Part shown: positions 7,769 through 17,420 of the stretch, piece after piece
Layout of the letters: the number at the start of each line of letters is the position of its first letter
Numbering within the stretch: the stretch's first letter is position 1
Source of the DNA: a bacterium M00.F.Ca.ET.205.01.1.1
Lineage (GTDB): Bacteria; Pseudomonadota; Alphaproteobacteria; Rhizobiales; Rhizobiaceae
DNA length: 64,000 bases
Direction: 5' to 3'
Assembly (NCBI GenBank): GCA_004791255.1
Contig: SRUQ01000003.1
Span: 520,623-584,622 of the forward strand
The notes under the pieces: model-generated
The model's input: only the letters and a program-made list of their open reading frames with translations
The model's database searches: none
What the model was told of the DNA's origin: nothing
Program-made: the position numbers and the translations under genes

Positions 7769-8217
7769 GCCTGCATTGTGGGCATGGCCGCAAAATTGTG
7801 CAATGCGGCATAACCACGTCCCTGGGGAAGGCCGTGGTCATGTGTGTGGAAAGCCCCGGTCAGGTGCAGACGCGAACCTCTTCGATCACCCTTGTGGTGA
7901 TGGCGCCAGTGCTTGACCAGTTCGATATGGCAGCGGTGATGCCTGAAGTGGCGACGGTACTCACCGCCATTGTTGTCTTCATCGTCACCATATTGCCCAT
8001 ACTGGTCGTCGCCATATTGGCCGTCGCCATACTGGTTGTCGTAGCTGTGGCTGTGATGGTGGCGACGTACGATGACTACGCCATTGTCGGACGGCTCATC
8101 GGGTAAATATTGGTTGCCGTCGTCGGACTGGATTATCACGCTTGCAGCCTGTGTCGGCGCCATGACCGCAGCTGTCGCGGTCATCGCCAATATGGACACG
8201 AAAATCAGTTTTCTCAT
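7738..8217 (-). CDS. Secreted histidine-rich small protein, probably frameshifted near its end
   Basis: The ORF encodes 159 aa with an N-terminal signal peptide (MRKLIFVSILAM...PTQAAS), an Asp/Gly/Tyr-rich repeat (QYGDGQYGDDQYGQYGDD) and histidine clusters (RRHHHSHS, HWRHHH). It may bind metal in the periplasm, but the function is unknown. The C-terminal 45 residues look non-native and run 31 bp into nasT. Shifting frame in the C-run at 7889-7891 gives a tail VIEEVRVCT ending at 7860. That is the style of ending usual for small rhizobial envelope proteins, and it removes the overlap. An indel or sequencing error is therefore likely. Confidence 0.6.
   Translation of the reverse strand: MRKLIFVSILAMTATAAVMAPTQAASVIIQSDDGNQYLPDEPSDNGVVIVRRHHHSHSYDNQYGDGQYGDDQYGQYGDDEDNNGGEYRRHFRHHRCHIELVKHWRHHHKGDRRGSRLHLTGAFHTHDHGLPQGRGYAALHNFAAMPTMQAWSEPPSPSW
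7796..7806. promoter_or_regulatory. Shared 11-mer upstream of nasT
   Basis: TTGTGCAATGC, followed by GGCA, is identical to elements at 1573-1583 and 5102-5112 upstream of the other nitrate operons. It is a candidate site for a common regulator. Confidence 0.4.
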
Positions 8218-8338
8218 GCCTCGTCCTCCTGCGGGTTAAGCTGTGTCAACTTGCGAATGGGGCTGTCGTTCCGGGGCTGGTCTACACGTTTTCCCATGCG
8301 CCGGACATCAAGACGTTGTTGCTGCGCGTCAAAAAACA

Positions 8339-9139
8339 CTACAGCCGGACAAAAGCCGTCAACGGCAAATGGTCCGAAGCGACCCGCGACAGCGGGGTGT
8401 CATGCGCCTCGACGGTGGCGATCATGCCGTGCCGGTTGGCCATGATCCGGTCGAGCGCCAGAAGCGGCAGGTTGGACGGGAAGGTGGGAACCGCCGGCGG
8501 CTGCGGGCCGAACGTCGCGTGCAGCGTGTTCAGCGCCGACCGGTTGCCGAGCCGCCACTCGTTGAGATCGCCGAGCAGCAAGGTCGGCTTCTCGTCGGGG
8601 CTGTTCATGATATCCAGCACCACGCGCGCCTGCTGCGAGCGGGAACGGCGCAGCAGGCCGAGATGGGCGGCGATGATGCGCAAGGTCCGGTTGCCGTCGA
8701 GGTCGATCTCCGCCACCACCGCGCCGCGCGGTTCCAGCCCCGGAAGCCTGATCTGGTGCACGTCGCGCACGACACCTTTCTTGAACAGCAGTACATTGCC
8801 ATGCCAGCCATGACCCTTGCCGGTGGCCGAAATGGGCACCGGCACCAGGCCGGTTTCCAGTTCGAGGCGGGACAGGTCGAGAAGCCCGTCACGGTCGCCG
8901 AAGCGATTATCCGCCTCCTGCAGCGCAATCAGGTCGGGGCCGATTTCGCGGATGACGCGGCTGGTGCGCTCGGGGTCGAACTTCCGGTCGACGCCGATGC
9001 ATTTGTGGACGTTGTAGGACGCGACCAGGGTGCCGGTGGCCCCAGCCGTCATCGGCGCCGCGGCGTTGGCCTTGCGCATCCGCCTGTCGCGGATGGACAG
9101 GAGCATGCTTGCCGGCAGGCTGCGCCCGTTCACTCGCAT
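8339..9139 (-). CDS. Endonuclease/exonuclease/phosphatase family protein
   Basis: The 266-aa metal-dependent phosphoesterase of the EEP fold shows YNVHKCIGVDRKFDPERT, ALQEADNRFG (catalytic Glu), LLLGDLNEWRLGN (Asp-x-Asn) and a terminal SDHLPLTA (Asp-His). All core residues are present. The substrate is unknown; relatives include nucleases and lipid phosphatases. The start at 9139 follows GAAGGGCGTGCC; an upstream ATG at 9178 adds 13 poorly conserved residues. It lies 105 bp downstream of the phospholipase D gene, and the pair is probably co-transcribed, suggesting phospholipid metabolism. Confidence 0.85.
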   Translation of the reverse strand: MRVNGRSLPASMLLSIRDRRMRKANAAAPMTAGATGTLVASYNVHKCIGVDRKFDPERTSRVIREIGPDLIALQEADNRFGDRDGLLDLSRLELETGLVPVPISATGKGHGWHGNVLLFKKGVVRDVHQIRLPGLEPRGAVVAEIDLDGNRTLRIIAAHLGLLRRSRSQQARVVLDIMNSPDEKPTLLLGDLNEWRLGNRSALNTLHATFGPQPPAVPTFPSNLPLLALDRIMANRHGMIATVEAHDTPLSRVASDHLPLTAFVRL

Positions 9140-9244
9140 GGCACGCCCTTCATCCCTGCTGTTCTCACCACCATGCACCTAGAAATAGAGTCTTTGCGTG
9201 GATGTTCCATGGCTGATGACACACTACTCAATCACGTCGCTTTG

Positions 9245-10696
9245 TCACAGATAGGGCGAGCCCAGCCACAATATGCGGTCGAACAGGCGGATGATGAACG
9301 GACGCGCCCGCAAGGCTTCCAGCGTCAGTGGTGTCGCGGTTTCGAGCGCCGCCGCGATGCGGGCCTCGATCTCGCGGGCAAAGCCGGCGTCGAGAACCTC
9401 CAGGTCGATCTCGAAGTTCAGCCGCAAGGAGCGGGCGTCGAGGTTGGAGGAGCCGACATAGGCCCACAGCCCGTCGATCGAAAGCAGCTTCGAGTGGTCG
9501 AACGGACCTTCGGTACGCCATATGCGGCAATAGTGCTTCAGGATCTGGTCGAATTGCGCGGTCATGGCACGGTCGACAAGGAAGAGGTTGTTCTGCGCCG
9601 GCACCACGACATCGATCTCGACGCCGCGCCTTGCGGCGGTGATCAGCGCGCTGATCAGCTCGCGGTCCGGCAGGAAATAGGGCGACATGATTCGGATCGA
9701 CTTGCGGGCCACGGAGAAGGCGCCGATCAGCAATTTATGATTGGTCTCGTTGCTGGCATCCGGCCCCGATGCCACCGCCCGCACCATCATCGGCTGGCCG
9801 GGGACCGGGGAGGGCGGTGCGATCCGCCATGCATCACCCTTCAAACGCTCATTGGCGGCGAAGCGCCAGTCCTCGGCGGCGACCGAGAACAGGTCGCGCA
9901 CAACAGGCCCGGTGACCTGAAAATGCGTGTCCCTGGCGCTGGCGAGGCCGGCGAACTCTGACGAGAACCCCTTGCGGATATTCATGCCGCCGGTAAAGGC
10001 GGTGGTGCCGTCGATGACCAGGATTTTCCGGTGCGTCCTCAGATTGGCGTAGGGCAGGCGCAGCCCCATGACGATGTTGCCGTTGAAGACGTCGGCGGGG
10101 ATGTTGGCCTGGTGCAGATGCCCGAGAATGCTGGGCACGGAATAACGGGCGCCGACGGCATCGATCAGCACGCGGACGGTGACGCCGCGGCGCACGGCTT
10201 CGGCCAGCGATGCGACGAAGAGGCGGCCGACGGCGTCATTGTCGAAGATGTAGGTCTCAAGCAGGATGCTGCGCTGCGCCCTGTCGATGGCCAGGCACAT
10301 CGATGCGTAGGCTTCGTCGCCGGTCCTCAGCATGGTGATCGAATTGCCCGGGGTGAGCGGGCGCCGCGCGACCCGGTCGCCGAGCGTCTTGAGACCGGTG
10401 AAGCGCTGGCCGTATCGGCTGGCGATCAATTCCTCTGCGGCGGCGTCGCGGACCGAGGCCGCGTCCTCGGCAAGCGGCCGCTGCGCGCTGATCGAAGCGC
10501 GGCGGATGCGGTTGATGCCGGCAACGGCGTAGATCAGCACGCCCAGGATCGGCGACAACAGCATGATGCCGACCCAGCCGGTGGCGGCGCGGACATCCTC
10601 CTTGGTCATGACGGCATGGGCGATGCCGACGGTCGCCATGACCACCGAAATGATTGCGAGAATTTGGGTCCAGTGAGTCGCCAGGGTCTGCAGCAT
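9245..10696 (-). CDS. cls: Phospholipase D-family cardiolipin synthase
   Basis: The 483-aa protein begins with two TM helices of the PLDc_N type (IISVVMATVGIAHAVMT; GWVGIMLLSPILGVLIYAV). Two HKD motifs follow: HRKILVIDGTTAFTGGMN near residue 220 and HSKLLSIDGLWAYVGSSNLD near 395. This arrangement is that of bacterial cardiolipin synthases, which condense two phosphatidylglycerols at the inner membrane. The ATG at 10696 is preferred over 10732 because the hydrophobic N-terminus begins there. A different PLD-family activity cannot be excluded. Confidence 0.85.
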   Translation of the reverse strand: MLQTLATHWTQILAIISVVMATVGIAHAVMTKEDVRAATGWVGIMLLSPILGVLIYAVAGINRIRRASISAQRPLAEDAASVRDAAAEELIASRYGQRFTGLKTLGDRVARRPLTPGNSITMLRTGDEAYASMCLAIDRAQRSILLETYIFDNDAVGRLFVASLAEAVRRGVTVRVLIDAVGARYSVPSILGHLHQANIPADVFNGNIVMGLRLPYANLRTHRKILVIDGTTAFTGGMNIRKGFSSEFAGLASARDTHFQVTGPVVRDLFSVAAEDWRFAANERLKGDAWRIAPPSPVPGQPMMVRAVASGPDASNETNHKLLIGAFSVARKSIRIMSPYFLPDRELISALITAARRGVEIDVVVPAQNNLFLVDRAMTAQFDQILKHYCRIWRTEGPFDHSKLLSIDGLWAYVGSSNLDARSLRLNFEIDLEVLDAGFAREIEARIAAALETATPLTLEALRARPFIIRLFDRILWLGSPYL

Positions 10697-10807
10697 CGGC
10701 GGGACTATCGAGCGGCCCGCCCCGGAACGCAATGTTGCCGGCCGCTATCGCATCGAGACGCCACCGCCGAGGGCTTTCGGTCCGGGCAGTCAAGCCTGGC
10801 GGGACCT

Positions 10808-10906
10808 AAAGCGCGTCGCGTCGAAACGGATTCATGCGACGCGCTTCAGGTCCTTGTTTTCATGCATGTCGTCGTCCCAACCTTGAGTCACTTTTGGGCG
10901 ACATGC
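10808..10906. repeat. Rhizobial palindromic intergenic repeat element
   Basis: Two dyads lie in tandem. AAGCGCGTCGC/GCGACGCGCTT are at 10809-10846, and GCATGTCG/CGACATGC enclose a CCCAA...TTGGG inner stem at 10864-10906. This layout recurs in degenerate form at 58638-58718. It lies between convergent ends of the HlyD-type gene and the PLD gene promoter and could also act as a terminator or mRNA-stability element. Confidence 0.65.
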
Positions 10907-10907
10907 A

Positions 10908-12434
10908 TCAATGCTCCCTGAAACTGCGGTTGAGCGAGTCGCGAACCGGCGCCAGCATGTAGTCGAGCAGCGTATGCTCGCCGGTCAGGATCATGACCTC
11001 CGCCGGCATGCCGGGCGACAGGTGCACGTCATGCAGCTCTCCGAGATCGGCGGTATCGACTTTGACCTTGGCGAGGAAATAGGGCTCGCCGGTTCTCTCG
11101 TCCGTCAGCCGGTCGGCCGATACCGAGGTCAGCAAGCCATGGATCTGCGGCATGTGCCGGCTCGGATAGGCCGTCAGCACCACGCGGGCCGGCATGTCGG
11201 GATGCACCACGTCGATATCGGCCGGTTTGATGCGTGAATCGATGATCAGATTGGGCTCGTTGGGGACGATGTCGAGAAGCGGCTGGCCGCTGGCGATCAC
11301 GCCCGATTCCGTCGTCACGCGCAGGTTCATCACCGTTCCGGCGATCGGCGCGACGATGTCTGTCCTGGCAAGCACATCCTGGCGCGAGGGCAACTGGCTG
11401 CGCAATTCGGCGAGATCCGTGCGTGCCTTGGCAAGGTCTTCATTGGCGGTCTCGCTGTCCTGCTGGCGCAGATTGAGGAGCTGGAACTGGGTCTCGCCGA
11501 TCTGCTGATCGTTCTTCGCTATCTGCGCCCGGTTCGATGCCTGGCTGGCGCGGATGTCGGCCTGGGAGCGCTGCAGCGCCAATATCCGCGGTAGGCGCTC
11601 CAGCCCTTTCTTGTACATCTCCTGCGCGGAGGCGATCTCCTGGTCGATCAGGCCGAGCTGCTCGGCCTCGGCTGCCATGACGTCCCTTGCTCCGGCGCTC
11701 TGCTCCTGGATCTGGGCGATGCGCTTATTCAGGATCTGCGTGCGCCCGTCGCGTGTTGCGAGGCGGCTGTCGAGCAGCGCCTGTTCCTCGACCACCACCT
11801 TGCGGGCGATGTCGCTGCCGATCGACGTCAACTCCTTGGGAAAATTGATCCGGTCTTGCCCGGCAAGCTCGGCAACCAGGCGCGCCTCGGTCGCCAGCAA
11901 GCGAATGTAGTGTCCCTGCACCTCGTCATAGCGACCTTGCGCATCGGTCGTCTTCAAGCTGATAAGAATCTGGCCGGCGCTGACCTTGTCGCCTTCCTTC
12001 ACATGAATCGCCCCGATGATGCCGCCTTCCAGATGCTGGACGGTCTTGCGGTAGCCTTCCGGGCTGACGACGCCGTTGGCGACCACGGCGCTTGCCAGAA
12101 GGGCAACGCTGGACCATGCGGCGGTGCCGCCGACGAAGATGATGGCCGATGCGTAGCCCAGCACGCGCGCGGGCCGCGTCCGCTGCTTCAAGTCGCGCCT
12201 GCTGGCACTGTAGGCATGCGACCGTCGCCGGACCAGCCCTGCAATCAGGAGCAGGACGAGCGCGCCGGCGCCCGTGATGACTGCGATGCGCGAGGGCCGA
12301 TCCAGCCCATCGCACCTCGCCGATATCGCGGCGACCAGCTCGCCGGCGGAAATGCTCAGCCTGTCGGTCAGCGTGCGCAGGCTGTCCGCCAGCCTGACCA
12401 GCATCGTCGAGAAGTCTGCAAATCGATCACCCAT
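10908..12434 (-). CDS. Type I secretion membrane-fusion protein (HlyD/PrtE family)
   Basis: The 508-aa adaptor has a cytosolic N-terminal region longer than usual (about 110 residues), one TM near 115-140 (IIFVGGTAAWSSVALLASAVV), then the family start GVVSPEGYRKTVQHLEGGIIGAIHVKEGDKV. A long coiled-coil hairpin (about 200-370) and a C-terminal beta-barrel (VHLSPGMPAEVMI) follow. It links the inner-membrane ABC exporter to an outer-membrane TolC-type channel not encoded here. Three bases separate it from the exporter gene, so the two are one operon. Confidence 0.88.
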   Translation of the reverse strand: MGDRFADFSTMLVRLADSLRTLTDRLSISAGELVAAISARCDGLDRPSRIAVITGAGALVLLLIAGLVRRRSHAYSASRRDLKQRTRPARVLGYASAIIFVGGTAAWSSVALLASAVVANGVVSPEGYRKTVQHLEGGIIGAIHVKEGDKVSAGQILISLKTTDAQGRYDEVQGHYIRLLATEARLVAELAGQDRINFPKELTSIGSDIARKVVVEEQALLDSRLATRDGRTQILNKRIAQIQEQSAGARDVMAAEAEQLGLIDQEIASAQEMYKKGLERLPRILALQRSQADIRASQASNRAQIAKNDQQIGETQFQLLNLRQQDSETANEDLAKARTDLAELRSQLPSRQDVLARTDIVAPIAGTVMNLRVTTESGVIASGQPLLDIVPNEPNLIIDSRIKPADIDVVHPDMPARVVLTAYPSRHMPQIHGLLTSVSADRLTDERTGEPYFLAKVKVDTADLGELHDVHLSPGMPAEVMILTGEHTLLDYMLAPVRDSLNRSFREH

Positions 12435-12437
12435 GGC

Positions 12438-14183
12438 TCACTCCGCGGCCTTCGGATTTCCCGGTGCGTTAGCAGCAATCTTTTCCCTTATGGCGGATGG
12501 CACCGGCATGCGCCTGGCCTGTCCACTGAGCGCGCCCAGCACTTCGTCGCGGGTGCCGGACAACGAGACGCTGCCGTCCTGGATGAAAACGACATGGTCG
12601 GCCGTGCGCAAAAGATTGGTCTGATGAGTGACGAGAATGACGGTACGGCCCCTCTCTTTCAACTGCTGGAGCACCCTGAACAGCGCGATCTCGCCTTCGC
12701 CGTCGAGGCCAGTGTTCGGCTCGTCGAGAACGACCAGCGGCGGATCGCCTAACAGCGCCCGGGCCAGTGCGATGCGCTGACGCTGGCCGCGCGAGATCCG
12801 CGCTCCGTGCGGTCCGACCTCGGTCCGGTAGCCGTTCGGCATCCGCAGGATCATCTCGTGGATGCCTGCAAGCTGCGCCGCGGCGATGACCGCTTCGCTG
12901 TCGATATCGCGCAGGCGCGCGATGTTCTCGGCGATCGTTCCGGGGAACAATTCAACCTGCTGTGGCAGATAGCCGACATGCTGGCCCAAATGGTCCGACG
13001 GCCAGTTCCATACCTCGGCGCCGTCAAGCCTCACATGGCCCAGCGAGGGCCGGAGCGCGCCGACGATCAGACGGCAGAGTGTGGTCTTGCCTGAACCGGA
13101 CGAGCCGATCACGCCGCAGGTTTGTCCGGGCTCGACGCCGAAGCCTATTCTGTGCAGCAGCGGCTGTGACATGCCAGGCGCGCAGTAATGCAAGTTCTCG
13201 AGTTTCAGCAGGCCCTGTGGCCGCGGCAAGATAACGCCGGCGTTTTGCACCGATGCGGTGTCGGCGAACAGCTTCATCAGGTTGCTGCGGGCGGCCCGCG
13301 CATTGACCATGGTGCGCCAAGCGCCGATAGATCGTTCGATCGGTGCCAGCGCGCGGCTGAGCAGGATGGAGGCGGCTATCATCGAGCCCGGCGCCAATTC
13401 GCGGTGCAGCACGAGATAGGCGCCGAGTCCCAGAACGGCCACCTGAAGGGCAAGGCGCAGCGAGCGCGACAGGCTGCCGATGATGGTAGTACGCCGGAAG
13501 AGTCGGGACTGGAGCTCCATCAACGATTGCTGGGTTTCCTCCCAGCGCCGCAGCGCCGGTTCGGACATGCCGAGTGAGCGCAATGTCTCGGCACCCTCGA
13601 TGAATTGACCGATGACGGCTTGGTTGCGCCGCAGTCCCGCCGCCACCTCTTGGCCCTTGCGGCGGGTGAGGATATCATTGGCGAGCGCGGCGCAGAACAG
13701 AAGCACCGCGCCGGCAAGGCCGACCACGCCCAACGCCGGATGCAGCAGCCACATGCACACCAGGAAGACCGGAGTCCATGGCGCGTCGAGAAAGGTAAGC
13801 ATGCCGTCACCGGCAATAAAGGTGCGCAGATCCGCGACTTCCTTCAGTCCAGTCTCGGTGCCGCTGCCGGCGAGGCGCGCCTCCATGGCGCGTTCGACCA
13901 CCGGAACGCTGAGCTGGTCGTCCAGCCACTGGCTTATATGCCCCAGCATCATGCGGCGGGTATGTTCCAGCAGGCCGTAGACGGCGATGGCGCCGATGAC
14001 GGCTAGGGTTAGCCAGAGCAGCGTGTCGATCGAGCCGCTCGACAGCACCCTGTCGTAGATCTGGAGCATATAGACAGTGCTGGCGAGTAGGAGAAGATTG
14101 GTCAGCAGGCTGAAAAAAAGCAGGGCGGGCACCTGATGCCGCGCCAGATGCATCACGTCTTGGAATTGCGGTCTTGGCTGCAT
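12438..14183 (-). CDS. Type I secretion ABC exporter (PrtD family)
   Basis: The 581-aa protein fuses a six-TM domain (residues about 20-310) to an ATPase with Walker A GSSGSGKTT, signature ISRGQRQRIALARAL, Walker B LVVLDEPNTGLD and switch His (VTHQTN). It lacks an N-terminal C39 peptidase domain, as is normal for RTX-type exporters. It drives one-step export of substrates with C-terminal signals. The ATG at 14183 follows a GTG at 14186. The substrate is likely the large DUF5801/VCBS-like protein encoded just upstream. Confidence 0.9.
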   Translation of the reverse strand: MQPRPQFQDVMHLARHQVPALLFFSLLTNLLLLASTVYMLQIYDRVLSSGSIDTLLWLTLAVIGAIAVYGLLEHTRRMMLGHISQWLDDQLSVPVVERAMEARLAGSGTETGLKEVADLRTFIAGDGMLTFLDAPWTPVFLVCMWLLHPALGVVGLAGAVLLFCAALANDILTRRKGQEVAAGLRRNQAVIGQFIEGAETLRSLGMSEPALRRWEETQQSLMELQSRLFRRTTIIGSLSRSLRLALQVAVLGLGAYLVLHRELAPGSMIAASILLSRALAPIERSIGAWRTMVNARAARSNLMKLFADTASVQNAGVILPRPQGLLKLENLHYCAPGMSQPLLHRIGFGVEPGQTCGVIGSSGSGKTTLCRLIVGALRPSLGHVRLDGAEVWNWPSDHLGQHVGYLPQQVELFPGTIAENIARLRDIDSEAVIAAAQLAGIHEMILRMPNGYRTEVGPHGARISRGQRQRIALARALLGDPPLVVLDEPNTGLDGEGEIALFRVLQQLKERGRTVILVTHQTNLLRTADHVVFIQDGSVSLSGTRDEVLGALSGQARRMPVPSAIREKIAANAPGNPKAAE

Positions 14184-14220
14184 CACGGATACCCCCCGTT
14201 ACGATGCCTTTCGAGCGCTC

Positions 14221-14249
14221 GGCCGGGCGCCTGCAATCGGCGCCCGGCC
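14221..14249 (-). terminator. Perfect hairpin between substrate gene and exporter
   Basis: GGCCGGGCGCC and GGCGCCCGGCC form a perfect 11-bp GC stem with a 7-nt loop. There is no T-run. It probably causes partial termination or mRNA protection, giving more substrate than exporter message. Confidence 0.6.
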
Positions 14250-14271
14250 GCTGCCGGGTCAGACAATGCCA

Positions 14272-17076
14272 TTAGGCGACGTCAACGTGGACCGAGAACG
14301 TGTCCGGACTGCTGTCGTTGTCACCGTCGACGAGATTGGCCGTGAAATCCAGGTCGATTGGCGCCGGGTTGGACTCCTGCTCGATCGTGAACTGGATCAC
14401 GGGGATCTTGACTGTGCCCACACCCATGGTGAGTTGAATCGCCTCGATCTGCTTCGCACCGCCGTCGATCTCGAAGTACTTCCCGCCCTCCGCGACGTCG
14501 GGAATGAGCGGATCGTGGCGTGGGGCATTGTGGAGCATGCCCCCTGTTACCTCTGTAGGCGTGCTGACGGTCCCATCTGTATAGTAGATGGTGTAGTAGA
14601 GGTCTTCCGTGGCCGGGTTGTAGCCGCCCACGGAATTGTCGATATAGACCGTGACCTTATCCACGTCTTCCTCGGGGTTGACGACGAAGCTCTCGTCACC
14701 CGCGGTGATGGAGGTGCCGGCGAACAGCGGGGTCCCTCCGCTTACGCCATCGAGGTTGTTGTTGTTGACGCCAATGCCCGAGGTCGACACGTTCATTTTG
14801 AACGAACTGGCGATCAGACTGGTGGCGTTGTATCCTTCCAGCGTTGCCTCAGTTGGATCATTGCTGACCAGGTCTTCGATGTCGTTGGGAGAGTTGCCTG
14901 CCCCGTTCTCCAGGGGAGCGGTCACAAGGGCAGCGAAGAAGACGACGTCATTGTCGGGGCCTGTCGGCGGAAATTGCAGCGTTTGCACGGCGTCCGGACC
15001 GCCCGCCTTCAGTGACCCCTGTGTGGTGTCGAAGGTCGTGATCGTTCCGGGCGGGGTGTCGACATCGAGGTCGTAAGTACCGGCGACCGGATCGAAAGTA
15101 AGCGTGAACCCCACGTCTTCAGCCGTGCCGTCGCCGTTGAAGTCATCGTGGATCGACCCTGTGAAGCTGTAGTCTCCTGTCGGGGTCAGGGACAGGCCTG
15201 ACGCTACTGTCGCATTGGAGTCGATTGTGTAACTGTCCAGCGTCACGCTGAGCAGGTTGAACCCGTCGGCGCCGTTGTCATGAGTCCACGTGCCCTGAGC
15301 GCCGCTGTCATAGTCACCGCTTGCGTTCTCAACCGCAATTGCCGGCCCGGTGTCTTCGAAGCTGAAGGCACCGCCGATGTCGACGTGGGTGCTTGCGGTG
15401 TCGCCGTCACCGTCGGTGGCGGTTGCGGTCAGAGTCACCAGGCTGGCGGTAAGCGTCACCGCCGAAGCGCCGCTCTCCACCGGGTCGTCCGGATTGTCAT
15501 GGACGACTGCCCGCGACTGGTCGAGGGTCACGTTGCCGTCGGCATCGACCGAGATGCGGAACACCTCATCCGTACCTGCCCGGCCAACCACGTCACTGCC
15601 CTCGACATTGAGAAGCACCTCCAGGCCGCTCAGCGTATCGAACACGTTACTGTGGACGTCGCTGCCGCCACCGACAACGCCAAGTGTGTACGTCACGTCG
15701 TCGGTGGCCGCTGGTCCGTCGGTGCCGAAGTCCGGCGTGAATAGGCTCGAGAAGTTGTCCGAGGCGTCGGTGCCGAAATCCGAATCGCCGACCACCAGCG
15801 TCGGGACGCCAGAGCCGGACGGCAGGATCGATGGGCCGTCATCGTCGAAGTTGATCAAGGAGCCGACCTCCGCGTTGGCCACGTTGGTCTGATCGGTGCC
15901 GAAGTGCACTTCCTTGACGTCGAAATAGTCTTTCTGGGTGTCGACGTTCTTGATGGTGAACCGGTCAAACGTAGCGTCTGCCGTGAAATCGACCGTGATG
16001 CCCTGGCCGACGTTGTGAAGGATCACTCCTAAGCCGCTGTAATCCACCGTGATACCCAACTGCGTGACCTGCGCGGCGGTCAACGTCACGCCGTTTAGCT
16101 TGAAGGACACATCCCCGATATTGACCTCGTGATCGTTGGGATCAGTAGGCAGCGCAGCGCCTTCCGCATCCTCGGCGTTGTTGTAGGCGTGGACCTCGAT
16201 GTCAGCCTTGGTGTTGGTCGGTGTGGACTGCGAGACCGAGAAACCAGCGCTGGAGACGGTCTCGATGTGAGTGTCGTAGTTGGGTGCGGTTGGCGTATTG
16301 GTGAAGTTCTTGCCGGCGCTCTGGGTGCCGCCATTGATCAGATCGATCTGAAGCTCACGGCCAAAGCGCACATCTTGGGATGAGACACCCAAGCCCTGCG
16401 TGCTGACATTGACCTCAGCCTGTACGCCATTGTCGTGAGCAGTGACCAGGATCTTCTGCGTGCTCGCGACGTCGGCATCGAGAATGTACCATTTGTTGTG
16501 TCCGGGAGGGGCGTCGCCAAGCTGGCTGAAATTGAGAACGCTGGTCCCCGTGACCGATGCGTATACCAGGCCAGTCAGATCGATGCGGTCGTCAGGGTTG
16601 CCCGTGTTTGGATTGAGCAACGGCACATACTGGACCAGATAAAGGTCTGGGCTGGTGCCGCCGCCATCCAGCGCAAACGAGAAGGCGATCGGATCGAGTA
16701 GTGGGTCGGGCTCGCCGGCTGCCGTATTGTCAGATGTCCCTATAACGCCGATCACGACGTCTGCATTATTCGGATCCTGGAACAGCCAAACATAATTGCC
16801 GTCGACCGTCCGGATGTTGGTTACCACGCCATCGCTGGAAAACGCAGTTCCCGAGGAGTCCTGGGCCAGGAAGACCGAGTTGATGGTCTCCCCCAAGCCG
16901 GCCGTGGCCGTCACGAAGTCGGCCTTGTAAGCAACTTCCAGTGGGGTGCCAAGGCCCTGGAGGTACAACAGCGTGCTGTTGCCGCTATACAACGGATCGG
17001 ATGGATCAATATCATCGTTCTGAAGGCCGGTGGTTTCGTCGATGATGATGTCTTGAGCTGAGATGTCGAGTGACAT
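14272..17076 (-). CDS. Large acidic DUF5801/VCBS-like protein, likely type I secretion substrate
   Basis: The 934-aa protein is very rich in Asp, Gly and Thr and has no signal peptide, as expected for type I secretion. It contains repeated beta-rich modules ending in patterns such as TATDGDGDTASTHVDIGGAFSF and VDGDNDSSPDTFSVHVDV, with FEDTGPAI and FDDDGPSI joins typical of DUF5801 repeats. No GGxGxDxx RTX nonapeptides are visible, and it stops directly after a module, so it may be a naturally short or C-terminally lost version. Start: ATG at 17076 preceded by GGGGAG. It could be an adhesin or surface layer component; this is inferred only from composition and linkage to the exporter. Confidence 0.8.
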   Translation of the reverse strand: MSLDISAQDIIIDETTGLQNDDIDPSDPLYSGNSTLLYLQGLGTPLEVAYKADFVTATAGLGETINSVFLAQDSSGTAFSSDGVVTNIRTVDGNYVWLFQDPNNADVVIGVIGTSDNTAAGEPDPLLDPIAFSFALDGGGTSPDLYLVQYVPLLNPNTGNPDDRIDLTGLVYASVTGTSVLNFSQLGDAPPGHNKWYILDADVASTQKILVTAHDNGVQAEVNVSTQGLGVSSQDVRFGRELQIDLINGGTQSAGKNFTNTPTAPNYDTHIETVSSAGFSVSQSTPTNTKADIEVHAYNNAEDAEGAALPTDPNDHEVNIGDVSFKLNGVTLTAAQVTQLGITVDYSGLGVILHNVGQGITVDFTADATFDRFTIKNVDTQKDYFDVKEVHFGTDQTNVANAEVGSLINFDDDGPSILPSGSGVPTLVVGDSDFGTDASDNFSSLFTPDFGTDGPAATDDVTYTLGVVGGGSDVHSNVFDTLSGLEVLLNVEGSDVVGRAGTDEVFRISVDADGNVTLDQSRAVVHDNPDDPVESGASAVTLTASLVTLTATATDGDGDTASTHVDIGGAFSFEDTGPAIAVENASGDYDSGAQGTWTHDNGADGFNLLSVTLDSYTIDSNATVASGLSLTPTGDYSFTGSIHDDFNGDGTAEDVGFTLTFDPVAGTYDLDVDTPPGTITTFDTTQGSLKAGGPDAVQTLQFPPTGPDNDVVFFAALVTAPLENGAGNSPNDIEDLVSNDPTEATLEGYNATSLIASSFKMNVSTSGIGVNNNNLDGVSGGTPLFAGTSITAGDESFVVNPEEDVDKVTVYIDNSVGGYNPATEDLYYTIYYTDGTVSTPTEVTGGMLHNAPRHDPLIPDVAEGGKYFEIDGGAKQIEAIQLTMGVGTVKIPVIQFTIEQESNPAPIDLDFTANLVDGDNDSSPDTFSVHVDVA

Positions 17077-17420
17077 GGAGATTCTCCCCGGTTTTTTGCA
17101 TCAAGATGGGGGTTCCCCTCGTTCTCGATGCCGGATGCCCCTACCCGAGTACATCCGCTGGCGCACGGAATTGCGGCCTTTGATCCTTCAATGTGCCGCC
17201 GACGCAGAGGGCGCGTCCATTTCCGGTTCGATAGTATTGGGATAAATGCCCATACCTGATCGAACGATATATATCCTTCGATGGGGAGGCGCCGCAGGCA
17301 TTGGGGGTGGTTGCATGGGCATTATGCGCCCGCGCCGGCTTTCCCCTGCGCTGCCGCGACATGTCGATGCCAGGGGAACCGCCAGGAGAAAGCGCCACGG
17401 AAAGCGCCGGGAAGCGATTG
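17077..17420. promoter_or_regulatory. Promoter region with 24-bp palindrome upstream of the T1SS substrate
   Basis: There is no gene here. At 17259-17282 ATCGAACGATAT is followed by ATATCCTTCGAT, a near-perfect dyad (11 of 12 positions). It lies between the LuxR-type gene and the secreted-protein gene, both on the minus strand, and is a candidate operator for the LuxR-type regulator. Confidence 0.5.
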
